Assembly (NCBI GenBank): GCA_025163595.1 | Contig: CP104101.1 | Span: 1 to 64,000, forward strand | Direction of reading: 5' to 3' | Source of the DNA: Phaeobacter sp. G2 | GTDB lineage: Bacteria > Pseudomonadota > Alphaproteobacteria > Rhodobacterales > Rhodobacteraceae | Length of the DNA stretch: 64,000 nt | Part shown: in pieces, positions 8,153 to 17,389 of the stretch | How the letters are laid out: every line of letters begins with the position of its first letter | Numbering within the stretch: position 1 is the stretch's first letter | Program-made: the position numbers and the translations under genes | The notes under the pieces: model-generated | Told to the model about the DNA's origin: nothing | Database searches by the model: none | What the model saw: the letters and a program-made list of their open reading frames with translations, nothing else

Positions 8153-8721
8153 TTGTTCAGGAGCCTTTGCTTGAGCCGCTCGACGGCAAGATTGGATTCA
8201 CGCTGCTTGCCAAGCCTGATGGCGTCGACCAGTGCGAGATATTCGTACAGGCGCTGGTCTTTCTGGACGGCCTCGGGGACAGATTTGAACAGCGGTTCAA
8301 TCGAAAGTCCGCGCACTCGACCCTCCGCATAAGCCCATACATAGATGTCTTGGCCGACACTAATGAGCTGACCTTCGAGCATCGGCGCAGAGAACCCAGT
8401 TGGAACGCCTCGCTCTGGCGCGCCGGGTTTCGCCGGAAAGACAAACTTCAGACCATTGGCGATAAACTCGCACAGGTCACGACGATTTGGCTTCACCCGC
8501 CGATAGCTACGATCCCTTATGGCCAGGCCGGACTCTAGGCTACGGTTGAGCGAAGCGCTGACTTCTGTCTTGCTGATGCCAAGAGAATTGCCCAGACCAC
8601 GGACCGAGTAAGGCTCTTCGCGACCCGAGGACCAGTCGGGGCTATCTAGAAGATCGGAATCTTCCTGATTTTGCAGGCTCACAAGCTTGAGCAAAATGAC
8701 AATATCTTGACTTTTCATCAT
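8149..8721 (-). CDS. Winged-helix/HTH protein paired with nucleotidyltransferase
   Basis: A protein of about 190 residues starting at ATG 8721 or 8718; the longer open frame to 8856 has no start support. The N-terminal half reads as a winged helix (GLGNSLGISKTEVSASLNRSLESGLA, the recognition-helix region), followed by a conserved C-terminal part. Overlap with the nucleotidyltransferase gene (ATGA) indicates a co-translated pair, so it may be the antitoxin or regulator of that enzyme. That role is inference from arrangement; the family has no assigned biochemical function that I can name. Confidence 0.65.
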   Translation of the reverse strand: MMKSQDIVILLKLVSLQNQEDSDLLDSPDWSSGREEPYSVRGLGNSLGISKTEVSASLNRSLESGLAIRDRSYRRVKPNRRDLCEFIANGLKFVFPAKPGAPERGVPTGFSAPMLEGQLISVGQDIYVWAYAEGRVRGLSIEPLFKSVPEAVQKDQRLYEYLALVDAIRLGKQRESNLAVERLKQRLLNK

Positions 8722-8862
8722 CTTATACGAAATGTCCTCTGTCCCCGGACCAAGGACACTTAGCCACACGAGGGACGTTTTGTCAAATTGCAAGTCCACA
8801 CCGCTGTTGCAGGTATCGGTGAGAGGGGCTATGAAGCGTTCCGGGCTTTCCGGCAACTGTAC
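8722..8862. other. Short gap upstream of the HTH operon
   Basis: This gap should contain the promoter of the HTH/nucleotidyltransferase/PP2C operon, between its first gene and the transposase remnant. No clear boxes or repeats were recognised. Confidence 0.35.
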
Positions 8863-9015
8863 TCAGGTTGGCTGAACTTCCCGGAAGTAGGTGCCGTTCA
8901 CGACCATGCTGTTGAGCACGCTGAGCAGCTTTCTGGCCGTCGCAGCCAAAGCAGCTTTCACCGGTTTCCCTGCCTCCTGCAGCTTCTGCCAGAACGCTCT
9001 GAACGTCGCCGAGTG
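8863..9015 (-). mobile_element. IS110-family transposase remnant (C-terminal fragment)
   Basis: Read on the minus strand, the roughly 50 codons before the TGA at 8865-8863 give FRAFWQKLQEAGKPVKAALA and then ARKLLSVLNSMVVNG. This is the end of an IS110-type (Transposase_20) transposase, whose conserved C-terminus has the pattern FxxxLxxxGKxxKxAlxAxxRKLLxxLNxM. No other part of the element is present. The fragment begins where the AbiEii frame loses similarity, near 9015, so it marks the breakpoint that destroyed abiEii. Confidence 0.7.
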
Positions 9016-9311
9016 ACGAGACGCGTGGCGCCGCCGCCACCGCCGGCAATGCGCTGCGCTTTGGCGCCGGTGATGCCGCCTTCGATGGCGGCGGCAATCC
9101 GGTCCATCGCGTCGTTGATCTCGACGAGGCTTTCGGCGCGATCCTTGAGGGGCAGATAGGTCAAATCGATATCGACCGAGATGCGCGGAAGGTCGCGATA
9201 GAAGAGGTTGATGGCCGTCCCGCCCTTCAGCGCAAATATCTCCTCCTTGGCCACATATGGGAGTATCCGCACGAGCAGGGCTACTTGGGCGGCATAGTCC
9301 TCACGCGCCAT
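9015..9311 (-). pseudogene. Truncated AbiEii nucleotidyltransferase toxin
   Basis: The N-terminal third (about 100 residues) of an AbiEii/AbiGii toxin. It starts at ATG 9311, overlapping the abiEi stop by 11 bases, as is usual for AbiE pairs. KGGTAINLFYRDLPRISVDIDLTY contains the GGTA and DxD nucleotidyltransferase motifs. After the GGGGGATRLV region the family sequence stops and a transposase fragment begins. Full-length AbiEii is close to 300 residues, so the toxin is almost certainly inactive. An open frame runs on to 8958 only by chance. Confidence 0.78.
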
Positions 9312-10140
9312 GACCACGTTCCTTTCTTGCAAACTCTTCGGGCACCATGATCCTGTAGCGCGGATGTATCTTGCCGCCTTTGACTAATGCGCGATCCCCG
9401 CTGCCGAGGTCGAACTCTTCCGGATCGAGTCGCTTGCGCCAGGCATGGTCGTGGCGGTCGGCGAACACGAAGAACAGGCGTTTGACCTTGATCTTCTTGC
9501 AACTGCTGAGCAGTGCCGAGAGGGTTCTCGGGCGCAACGTCGTCAGGCTTTCGAACGCCATGTCGAGGGTGTGAAAACTCTCTTGATCCGACAACTCGTC
9601 CAGCGCCTCAAACACCGCGCGTTCCGGCGAAGACATCACCAGTTTCCAGTCCCAGGGCAGGGACGATGCTGTCTCGTCGGGATTCCTTCGTGCGCCATCG
9701 ACACCCAATTCAAGATCGGAGAACAGTGATACGCTGCGTGTGCGGAGTTCGGCGTTGAGCGGCAGTTTTTCGAGCCAGTTCGGGATTTTTGAGCCGTAGA
9801 GCCAGACTGTGCTCTTGTCGCCGAGGGAGAGATAGTGCGCATAGCCTTGCAGGCCCAATGCCGTCACCCCGCCGATATGGACAGGGTAGTGCATGATGTG
9901 CTGGAGCGAGAGCAGGCAGGTCTTCCAGTCGAGCGTGTTCGTGGTGGCGTTGCCTGGTGCCGGGCGGCGGAAGACGCCGCGGCCAAGGCGTTCTAGCCAG
10001 CCGCGTTGGACATAGGCGTAGGACGAACGCCGGCCTATCCCGTGGTGCTCAAGCCAGGCGGAGTCCACGAGGAACCCCGTGGGAACAGCCTCAAGAAGGC
10101 TCTTTAGTTTTTCGTGTTCTTGTCCACTCATGCGCGACAC
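9301..10140 (-). CDS. AbiEi-like type IV antitoxin
   Basis: A 279-residue protein with the AbiEi antitoxin organisation: an N-terminal winged helix (residues about 25-60, YVQRGWLERLGRGVFRR) and a C-terminal AbiEi domain (HIGGVTALGLQGYAHYLSL and following). AbiEi represses the abiE promoter and counters the AbiEii nucleotidyltransferase. Here it is intact while its toxin partner is truncated, leaving an orphan antitoxin that could still bind DNA or protect against a related toxin elsewhere. Its promoter should lie in the AT-rich sequence just above 10140. Confidence 0.83.
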   Translation of the reverse strand: MSRMSGQEHEKLKSLLEAVPTGFLVDSAWLEHHGIGRRSSYAYVQRGWLERLGRGVFRRPAPGNATTNTLDWKTCLLSLQHIMHYPVHIGGVTALGLQGYAHYLSLGDKSTVWLYGSKIPNWLEKLPLNAELRTRSVSLFSDLELGVDGARRNPDETASSLPWDWKLVMSSPERAVFEALDELSDQESFHTLDMAFESLTTLRPRTLSALLSSCKKIKVKRLFFVFADRHDHAWRKRLDPEEFDLGSGDRALVKGGKIHPRYRIMVPEEFARKERGHGA

Positions 10141-10377
10141 AATGATATATTTTTAAAGAGGAGGCTACATGTTTCTGTGAAAACCTGTGAGATAGTCCGT
10201 CAAGGATCGACAAATTCTGGAATTTTCAAAGAGACTGGTGGTTGTCAACTCTGAAGCTCACCAGCAAAGCAGGGCGTGGATGCCCTCGGAGGGCTGAGAA
10301 GACATCCGGCCATTCGGATCGAACAGTCAAAGCTATGTGCCCCTGTCGAAGCCGCTGCGCCAAACCAGAGTCAGGTT
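10141..10377. other. Gap between abiEi and the pRiA4b-like gene
   Basis: The AT-rich first 40 bases (ATATATTTTTAAAG) are the likely abiEi promoter on the minus strand. A good ribosome site (AGAGGAGG) followed by ATG at 10169 on the plus strand leads to a stop within three codons. The rest shows no supported gene. Confidence 0.4.
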
Positions 10378-10980
10378 TCACTTTCGATTGTGGCGTTCTT
10401 TTGCCCATACAAACATCGCACCGACGGCAGCATTGGCTTGCTGCACGCTGAACACTTCCGGTTCGAACGCGCCCGCCCATTGCTTTGTATCGCGATGTTC
10501 CGGGTGGTGTTTGTCGGTCAGCGCGTCGAGAAATTCTTCGTAAGAATAGGGCCCGCCACTATCCTCTGGCGGGCACGCTCGCTCTCCGGCAACACAGGCG
10601 GGGAAGTCCAGATCTGGTCTTCCGGTTGGTTTGCTAATCTTCTCAACGGTGACGAGATGCCGCCAACCATCGCCGAAGTCATAAGTATATGTGAACTGAC
10701 TGCCTTTCTTGACCAGCTCTCCAAGAGCAAACTTCTTTTCGTCCTTCCGGCCATCGTTTAGGTCCCAGCTGTCGTCACGTTCGTCGCGGGCCTCGAACCT
10801 GTCTTCGCCAATCTCGAACTCATGCAGATGATAGTCTTGCCAAGGCATAGCGCCTTGGAGAACGGAATGCAGGATGTCCAAGCTGATGTCATTCGGCACG
10901 AGGATCCGGCGCCAGATCGGTGGTTTGATGCCAATAAGTTCGATTTTCAGCTCAATCAAAGTGTGTTCCGCCTGTCTCAA
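10378..10980 (-). CDS. Plasmid pRiA4b ORF-3-like protein
   Basis: A 200-residue protein of the pRiA4b ORF-3 family (also called IS1096 TnpR-like). Family features are the start LIELKIELIGIKPPIWRRILVP, the WQDYHLHEFEIGEDRF stretch, YTYDFGDGWRHLVTVE around residues 100-115, and CPPEDSGGPYSYEEFLDAL with a conserved Cys. The domain is often found on plasmids and beside transposons; its biochemical function is not established. It stands alone upstream of the left copy of the long direct repeat. Confidence 0.83.
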   Translation of the reverse strand: MRQAEHTLIELKIELIGIKPPIWRRILVPNDISLDILHSVLQGAMPWQDYHLHEFEIGEDRFEARDERDDSWDLNDGRKDEKKFALGELVKKGSQFTYTYDFGDGWRHLVTVEKISKPTGRPDLDFPACVAGERACPPEDSGGPYSYEEFLDALTDKHHPEHRDTKQWAGAFEPEVFSVQQANAAVGAMFVWAKERHNRK

Positions 10981-11036
10981 TGGCCCTGCCGTTCAAGTAA
11001 TTTTTGATTCTTAAGCTGAAGCATTCAAGGGGAACA

Positions 11037-11235
11037 TTGGCCCCTCCTGCCCTTTGGTCAGGACCGCGCCCTACTCGGTCGGCTGCACGCAGCCGCCCTC
11101 CCCGAGCCGAAACGCCGCCTCTCCCTGCGACGTGCCGCTGGCAGTGCAGTCTCCTCCGGAGCCGGCCCAACCAGCCGTCGCATGGTCGTGGCAACGCTCC
11201 ATCTCGGCCGTTCCGGTTACGGTCACTGGGGCGGG
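11037..11235. repeat. Long direct repeat, left copy
   Basis: About 199 bp beginning TTGGCCCCTCCTGCCC and ending CTGGGGCGGG, matching 26944-27141 in the same orientation with roughly a dozen mismatches and one single-base gap. It contains a perfect hairpin, CGGCTGC-AC-GCAGCCG (11080-11095). The two copies bracket the six-gene defence operon. Confidence 0.9.
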
Positions 11236-11375
11236 GGTGTGCCCTCAACGGTGCGAACAGATGTATGTGGCCATCGGCGCAATCAAGAATAAAGCATGGG
11301 AAATGCTTCAACCATGACGTTAGTCGTTGCAAAGATGGCTGTGCAAAATAGTGTGGTTCGGAGAGGGTTCCGATA
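11236..11375. other. Leader of the Shango-like operon
   Basis: This gap between the direct repeat and the first defence gene must carry the operon promoter. A ribosome binding site, GAGAGGG (about 11361-11367), precedes the ATG at 11376. No unambiguous -35/-10 pair was recognised. Confidence 0.4.
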
Positions 11376-13904
11376 ATGTCTTCAATAATCAAGTTTTTCC
11401 GAATTACATTCTTTCTCGTCCTATATTTTTTCTTATGCATGGTCGTGGTGACCACAATGCTTCAGGCTTGGCCGATTGGCGGCCAGATGTTGTTTGCATT
11501 TGGTGTTCCCGTCATTCTGGTCTGGTGGCAAGAAAAACGGAGATCGCGGAAAGTCGCTGCAAAGGCGCAAGCCGAGGGGAGTTCCGCAAACCTACCCTCC
11601 CGACCTGAGCCGGTGCCGCGCCCAAGTGCCTACGACAAGCGTATCGAGCGTGAGCGCGAACGAACCCGCGAAGCCAACGCGTCCAAACAGCCGGCTGCCG
11701 TGCAGGCTTACTCCCCACCAAAGCAGGACTACGCTGAAATCGTTCGGGCTGGAAAGTCTGCGGCGCCGGCACTTGCAGCGGCCGCTGAACGAAACCAGCC
11801 CTCGCGAGTGGCATCGAGCGCATCGGCCCGATCATCGAAAAGCGGGTGGGTCCGGTCTAACGAAACAGCTAGCGTCGCCGGCCGCAACATCGGCGGGATG
11901 GTCTATGTCGGCACGCCTCCCTTGCTGAACACCCACGGGTATCGTGACAAGTGCCGAGCCTATATCGATCCATCCCTGTCTGTCGCGCGCTCTGGAGCCG
12001 ACAAAGCTGGTGAAGGTATGCCCTACTGGCCCGGATACTCGGATATCTCACCTCAGTGCCGGGCGACCTACCTCGACTGGTTGGCCAGCGGGCGCAACGA
12101 CGCCTCCTACAACCCCGGCTACATGTTCCTGTACTTCTACGGGCTGGAGCGTCGCTTCTTCGTCGATCAGTCCAACGAAGATGCCAAAGATATCGTCCAG
12201 GAAGTTCGGCGGCTGCAGTCACTTTACCCTGACAACCATTCCGTCAGGCGGTACTTGGGCGAGTTCCTCGATATTGCGATGCTTGCCGAAGCCGACCTCG
12301 ACACTATCGAGCCGATTTTCGAGAAGCAGGGGTGGGAGCTTCCGTTCTCACTCAAATACGCAATCGGAGCTCGGATCGACAAAGGCGAGAACCTGACCGC
12401 TGACTGGTTGCTGAGTTGGTTCATCTGCCATCCGGAAACATATTTGAGAACTCCCGCGACGCGGTGCCGTGACGAGTTCGTCGCTCTTTTCCGTATGCGG
12501 TTTGATCGGCGTTTTCCTGATGGGCTCAAAGTGACAAAACCCCGGAAATCACTCACCGCATCCTATCGAGCCGCCTCCAGCGAGTTTCAGGGGTCCGCCA
12601 ACCCAACCGTCGATGGCAAGCCGGTCCCCGATATTTCCGGCCTGCGCAAACCGGTCGAGATTGCCCAGGAGTTGGCAGATGAGGTGATGAATGACCTCGA
12701 CAAACTAAGCCGTTTCCTGGGCCGAAATCCTGATGGGCGCGGAAGCGTGGAAGCGCATGCCTTGTTGCCCTCTGATCTATGGGATGCCTTCCCATCAGAG
12801 GAAATGGAACGCTTGAAATCTTGGGCAAGCGATATCGTCGATCGCGGGGGATTGGTGCCGCTTGAGGAGGTAATCGGACGACTGGAGGGAGAAACGAACG
12901 AGAAGATCGGAAAACGGCAAATGACAGGAGCCGCAGACGCGCTGGCGCGCCTCGGTTTCGGTCTGGCACCCGACCCTCGGTTTGCGCTCCGGTCGCCCAA
13001 GGCGGAGGAGCCTGTCGTGCTGTTTAGTCTGGGTGAACCCATCGATAGACTGGAGGAAGTTTCCGACAGCTATAGAAGCGCCTTGATCGAATTGGCACTT
13101 GGGTCGTTCGTCGCCCACGCTGATGGTCGCATCGCGGAGCCTGAACGCAGGGCGTTGGAAGATCAGGTTTCTGCCGCGGCCCTCAGCGATCAGGAACGCC
13201 GCAGGCTTCGTGCAAACCTTGAATGGTTCCTGGCCGTGCCACCGGACATGGCACTTCTGCGGCGGAAACTGAAGGAGGTGGGCCAAGACAACCAGGCCGC
13301 CATGCGGGCAGCGCTGGTTGGTGCAGCACATGCCGATGGCATCATTCACTCCGACGAAGTCGCAAGCATCGAGAAAATCTACAAGGCTTTGGGACTTGAT
13401 CCCGCGCTTGCCTACTCTGACCTGCATGCTGGTGAAGTTGCGGATGGTCCGCGCACCGTTCGTGCCTCGCAACCAGGTCGCCCGGGCGAAGCGATACCCG
13501 AACTTGAAAAAGCCAGCGGACCCAAACTCGACGCGTCGCGGATCGCAGCAATCCGTTCAGACACTGAGCGAGTGTCGTCCGTCCTGGGGCAGATTTTTGA
13601 CGTCGAAGAGGAAGAACGTGGTGCGTCCGGGCCCGCCAGCCAAAGCCAGCTGGCGGGGCTTGACCTGAAACACGGCGCCATTGTCCTCGAACTAATTACT
13701 CGGGAGCATTGGTCTGACACAGAGTTCGAGACGATCTGCGCCTCGCATGGCTTGATGGCGTCCGGAGCACTGGAAGTCGTGAACGAATGGGCTTTTGAGA
13801 CCTACGATGAAGCGCTGCTCGACGAGTATGATGGATATGACGTGTCTCCGGAGATTGCGGAGGCGGTAAAAGAAAAGATGAGTGCGGAGGGCAGGGATGT
13901 CTAA
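11376..13904 (+). CDS. sngA: TerB-domain protein, Shango SngA-like
   Basis: An 842-residue protein. Two hydrophobic segments (about residues 8-28 and 35-51) suggest N-terminal membrane anchoring, followed by a charged Arg/Ala-rich linker. A TerB-N-like domain follows (about 165-380, with MPYWPGYSDISPQCRATYLDWL). TerB-type acidic repeats occur around 570-590 (FVAHADGRIAEPERRAL) and 645-660 (GAAHADGIIHSDEV), and a TerB-C-like tail ends the protein. TerB domains bind divalent metals. TerB-N/TerB/TerB-C proteins coupled to a DUF2791 ATPase and a helicase define the Shango anti-phage system. Its stop overlaps the next start. Confidence 0.8.
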   Translation: MSSIIKFFRITFFLVLYFFLCMVVVTTMLQAWPIGGQMLFAFGVPVILVWWQEKRRSRKVAAKAQAEGSSANLPSRPEPVPRPSAYDKRIERERERTREANASKQPAAVQAYSPPKQDYAEIVRAGKSAAPALAAAAERNQPSRVASSASARSSKSGWVRSNETASVAGRNIGGMVYVGTPPLLNTHGYRDKCRAYIDPSLSVARSGADKAGEGMPYWPGYSDISPQCRATYLDWLASGRNDASYNPGYMFLYFYGLERRFFVDQSNEDAKDIVQEVRRLQSLYPDNHSVRRYLGEFLDIAMLAEADLDTIEPIFEKQGWELPFSLKYAIGARIDKGENLTADWLLSWFICHPETYLRTPATRCRDEFVALFRMRFDRRFPDGLKVTKPRKSLTASYRAASSEFQGSANPTVDGKPVPDISGLRKPVEIAQELADEVMNDLDKLSRFLGRNPDGRGSVEAHALLPSDLWDAFPSEEMERLKSWASDIVDRGGLVPLEEVIGRLEGETNEKIGKRQMTGAADALARLGFGLAPDPRFALRSPKAEEPVVLFSLGEPIDRLEEVSDSYRSALIELALGSFVAHADGRIAEPERRALEDQVSAAALSDQERRRLRANLEWFLAVPPDMALLRRKLKEVGQDNQAAMRAALVGAAHADGIIHSDEVASIEKIYKALGLDPALAYSDLHAGEVADGPRTVRASQPGRPGEAIPELEKASGPKLDASRIAAIRSDTERVSSVLGQIFDVEEEERGASGPASQSQLAGLDLKHGAIVLELITREHWSDTEFETICASHGLMASGALEVVNEWAFETYDEALLDEYDGYDVSPEIAEAVKEKMSAEGRDV

Positions 13905-15204
13905 GTTGAAACCACGTGAACGCGATGCAATCGTACAGGCGCTTCGGGCCGGGGTCGTGCCCAAGCTCGGTTTGCGCCATATCCAGGTCGGCCGCGTCCG
14001 GGAGATTGAAGAGCTCGTCAAAGACATGGACCGGATATCCGATGGCGGATCGGCAATCCGGTTCATCATCGGGGAATACGGATCGGGCAAGACGTTCTTC
14101 ATGAACCTGATCCGCCTCGTGGCCTTGGAGAAAGGCTTGGTCGTGATGTTCGCAGATTTGGCGCCAGATCGCCGCATTCACGCGACCGGCGGACAAGCCC
14201 GTGGGCTCTACGCGGAGATGGCCCGAAACCTCTCGACGCGGACCAAGCCCGATGGCGGGGCATTGGCCAGCGTGGTGGAGCGTTTTGTCAGCCAGGCTCA
14301 CCGAGATGCTGAAGAACGGGATTTGCCCACGGGGACCGTCATTCGTGAACGCCTTGGCCACTTTGAAGAACTTACCGGAGGGTTTGAGTTCGCCGAAGTC
14401 ATCCGTCGATATTGGGAAGGCCATGAGACCGGCGACGACGAGTTGAAATCCGCAGCCCTGAGATGGCTGCGCGGCGAGTTCGCGACACGCACCGACGCGC
14501 GCAAGGCGCTTGGTGTGCGAACGATCATCGACGACGCCAGTGTCTATGACCATCTGAAGCTGATGTCGGCATTCGTGTGCGAGGCCGGGTATAAAGGATT
14601 GCTGGTCGGCCTCGACGAGATGGTGAACCTCTACAAGCTCACTTCGTCGCAGGCCCGCAATGCAAACTACGAACAGATCCTCCGGATCCTGAACGATGTG
14701 CTGCAGGGTAGCGCCGAGAACCTCGGATTCCTTATGGGTGGAACCCCGGAGTTTCTGATGAACACCCGTCGAGGGCTCTATAGCTACGAAGCCCTTCAAT
14801 CGCGTTTGGCCGAGAACACCTTCGCGCGAGACGGATTGGTCGACCTTTCAGGACCGGTTGTCCGGCTGGCCAGCCTGACCCCTGAAGATCTCTTCGTTCT
14901 TCTGGCCAATGTGCGGCGGATCATGCAGGACGATGCCGGTGCTCTGCCGGACGACGCGCTCGAGGCCTTCATGGCGCATTGTTCGGACCGGATCGGTGAA
15001 GCTTACTTCCGCACCCCGCGCAATACGGTGACGGCCTTCGTGAACCTGCTTTCCGTGCTCGAGCAAAACCCCGGTGTCGAGTGGAGCGATCTGATCGAAA
15101 AGATCGAAGTCTCCGAAGACCTCGGCGAAGACATGACCGAGGTAGACGAGTCGACTGGTGCCCAAGACCTTGGTGACGATGATCTGATCAGCTTCAAGCT
15201 CTGA
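13897..15204 (+). CDS. sngB: BrxD-like ATP-binding protein (DUF2791), Shango SngB-like
   Basis: A 435-residue AAA-type ATPase. The start at ATG 13897 has GGAGG at a six-base spacing and overlaps the previous stop. Walker A is GEYGSGKTFF near residue 58 and a Walker B-like strand is LLVGLDEMVNL near 230; QIGRVREIEELVKDM precedes the P-loop. The family is shared with BrxD of BREX, but no other BREX gene is present. In Shango this ATPase works with the TerB protein and the helicase. Acidic C-terminus. Confidence 0.8.
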   Translation: MSKLKPRERDAIVQALRAGVVPKLGLRHIQVGRVREIEELVKDMDRISDGGSAIRFIIGEYGSGKTFFMNLIRLVALEKGLVVMFADLAPDRRIHATGGQARGLYAEMARNLSTRTKPDGGALASVVERFVSQAHRDAEERDLPTGTVIRERLGHFEELTGGFEFAEVIRRYWEGHETGDDELKSAALRWLRGEFATRTDARKALGVRTIIDDASVYDHLKLMSAFVCEAGYKGLLVGLDEMVNLYKLTSSQARNANYEQILRILNDVLQGSAENLGFLMGGTPEFLMNTRRGLYSYEALQSRLAENTFARDGLVDLSGPVVRLASLTPEDLFVLLANVRRIMQDDAGALPDDALEAFMAHCSDRIGEAYFRTPRNTVTAFVNLLSVLEQNPGVEWSDLIEKIEVSEDLGEDMTEVDESTGAQDLGDDDLISFKL

Positions 15205-15209
15205 CGCCG

Positions 15210-17387
15210 ATGAGCAGTGCGTTCGACAAACTGGCGAGGCCTGTGCAGAAATGGATACGTCAGCAAGGATGGCGCGAGCTTCGCGACATCCAGGCGCGAT
15301 CCATCCGGACGATCTGCGAAACCAATGACGATTTAATCATTGCAGCTACTACGGCGGGCGGAAAGACCGAGGCGGCGTTCCTGCCGTTGATTTCACAGGT
15401 GCTTGACGAGCCGTCGGGCGGCACCGGTTTCGACCTGCTCTACATCGGTCCGCTGAAAGCCTTGATCACGGACCAGGCCATGCGGCTGGAGGGCATCTGC
15501 CAGGAAGCAGAGCTTCCGGTTGTTCCCTGGCACGGGGATGTCTCGCAATCGATCAAGACGCGCGCGTTGAAATCTCCAAAAGGGATCCTGCTGATAACCC
15601 CAGAGTCCCTTGAGGCGCTTTTCATTCGTCGCGGTTTGGAAATTGCACGCCTGTTTGGGGCCACGCGGGCGGTCGTGATCGACGAGCTGCACACGGTTTT
15701 GGATAGCGAACGCGGTGTCCAGCTCCGTTCACTGCTCACACGGCTAGAGCTCGCGATAAAGCGCCCAATCCGTCGGATAGGTCTGTCAGCTACGCTAGGC
15801 GACATGGACCTCGCCAAGGCCTATCTTCGCCCTGACGCCGCAAACGCTGTCCAGCTGATCGAAGCAGATGGCGGCGAGGCTGAATTGAGGCTTCAGCTTC
15901 GCGGTTACCTCTCAGGCGATGAAGATGAAAACAGCCCATCCGCAACCGAAGCGATATCAGCCCATCTGTTCAAGCATCTTCGAGGCAGCGACAACCTGGT
16001 CTTCGCCGGAGCGCGCCAACGGGTCGAGATTTACGCAGATCGGTTGCGGGAGCTTTGCGAACGGGAGCACCTGCCGCAGGAATTCTATCCCCACCACGCG
16101 AGCCTTTCCCGAGAACACCGTGACTTCGTTGAGCGGCGCTTGAAGGACCCTGCGAAACCGACGACCGCCGTTTGCACGTCGACGCTCGAGCTTGGAATCG
16201 ACATCGGTGACGTGACCTGCGTGGCTCAAATCGGTGCGCCATTCAGCGTCGCGGCGTTGCGACAACGGCTTGGCCGATCAGGCCGCCGTGAAGGACAGCC
16301 GGCCATTCTGAGGCAGTACGCTATCGAAGCCAAGTTGACGCCGGAGAGCAGTTTCGTGGATCGCCTTCGGCTCGGCCTGATCAGGTCCATCGCGATGATA
16401 GACCTCCTGCTTGAAGGCTGGTGCGAACCGCCAAAACCTCAGGCGCTTCATCTCTCGACACTCGTCCATCAGATACTGTCAGTCATAGCGCAGCGCGGCG
16501 GTGCGTCTGCAAGCGTGGTCTACAACGTGCTCTGCCGCGAAGGCCCCTTTCGGAAGGTCACAACCGAAGTCTTCGCAGATGTGTTGCGTGCAATCGGCCA
16601 CCCAGTAACCGGCTTGATCGAACAGGCCGGCAGCGGGCTGCTACTTTTGGGACCCGCGGGCGAAAAGCTGGTTGAGCATTACAGCTTCTATGCGGTGTTC
16701 CAGACGCCTGAGGAGTTCCGGTTGGTCGCAGAGGGGCGGGATCTTGGAACCCTGCCGATCGACAATGTTCTTGCTCCTGGGATGCTGCTGATTTTTTCTG
16801 GGCGGCGTTGGATAGTTCAAGAAATCCATGATCGGGAAAAGGTCATCGTCGTCAAACCCGCTAAGGCTGGTGTGCCTCCAGTCTTCGGCGGCGATGCGGG
16901 GGACATTCATGACAAGGTGATCGACCGAATGTTCGCCGTGCTCGAGGGGGAATCCAGCCCAGCTTACATGGACACAGTCTCTTTGATGATGCTCGAGGAA
17001 GCGCGTGCTCACTATGAACAGCTGGGGTTTAGTGCCAATAACATGCACAGCATCGGCGAGCATACATCAGTCATTGCGACGCGGGTCGGTACGGTGAAGA
17101 CATCAACCCTCGCGCTCGCACTCAGAAGTCAAGGGTTTTCGGTCGAACAGCATGACGGGTTTCTGCTGGTGGAGGCCGGGGACGAAACGCCCGATCTTCG
17201 ATCGGCGCTGGAAGATATTCGATCTGGCGCACCCGTCGATTTGTTCGCAGGCGCAGGCAATCTGATATCAGATAAGTTCCATCAATTTCTTACTATCGAA
17301 CTTTTGGTTCGGGACGCTGAATCCTCAAAGCTTTCGACACAAGCACTTCCCGATTTGGTCAAAGCTATTCTTCAAAAAGGAACTTGA
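15210..17387 (+). CDS. sngC: DEAD/DEAH-box helicase, Shango SngC-like
   Basis: A 725-residue superfamily 2 helicase with the motifs in order: ATTAGGKTEAAFLPL (Walker A, about residue 48), TPESLEAL, VIDELHTVLDS (DExH), GLSATLGDM (motif III), STLELGIDIGDV (motif V) and RLGRSGRREGQ (motif VI). The layout is Lhr/RecQ-like, and a long C-terminal region (residues 420-725) lacks recognisable catalytic motifs. It starts five bases after the ATPase stop, and its stop overlaps the next gene. Together with the two preceding genes it completes the canonical Shango trio. Confidence 0.82.
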   Translation: MSSAFDKLARPVQKWIRQQGWRELRDIQARSIRTICETNDDLIIAATTAGGKTEAAFLPLISQVLDEPSGGTGFDLLYIGPLKALITDQAMRLEGICQEAELPVVPWHGDVSQSIKTRALKSPKGILLITPESLEALFIRRGLEIARLFGATRAVVIDELHTVLDSERGVQLRSLLTRLELAIKRPIRRIGLSATLGDMDLAKAYLRPDAANAVQLIEADGGEAELRLQLRGYLSGDEDENSPSATEAISAHLFKHLRGSDNLVFAGARQRVEIYADRLRELCEREHLPQEFYPHHASLSREHRDFVERRLKDPAKPTTAVCTSTLELGIDIGDVTCVAQIGAPFSVAALRQRLGRSGRREGQPAILRQYAIEAKLTPESSFVDRLRLGLIRSIAMIDLLLEGWCEPPKPQALHLSTLVHQILSVIAQRGGASASVVYNVLCREGPFRKVTTEVFADVLRAIGHPVTGLIEQAGSGLLLLGPAGEKLVEHYSFYAVFQTPEEFRLVAEGRDLGTLPIDNVLAPGMLLIFSGRRWIVQEIHDREKVIVVKPAKAGVPPVFGGDAGDIHDKVIDRMFAVLEGESSPAYMDTVSLMMLEEARAHYEQLGFSANNMHSIGEHTSVIATRVGTVKTSTLALALRSQGFSVEQHDGFLLVEAGDETPDLRSALEDIRSGAPVDLFAGAGNLISDKFHQFLTIELLVRDAESSKLSTQALPDLVKAILQKGT

Positions 17388-17389
17388 AT

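Noticed and set aside
10226..10480. Minus-strand open frame of 84 codons beside the pRiA4b-like gene
   Set aside because: It overlaps the end of that gene in another frame and has no ribosome site or motif.
13897..17387. BREX system, because of the BrxD-like ATPase and helicase
   Set aside because: No PglZ, PglX, BrxA, BrxB, BrxC or BrxL gene is present. The TerB-ATPase-helicase trio fits Shango instead.
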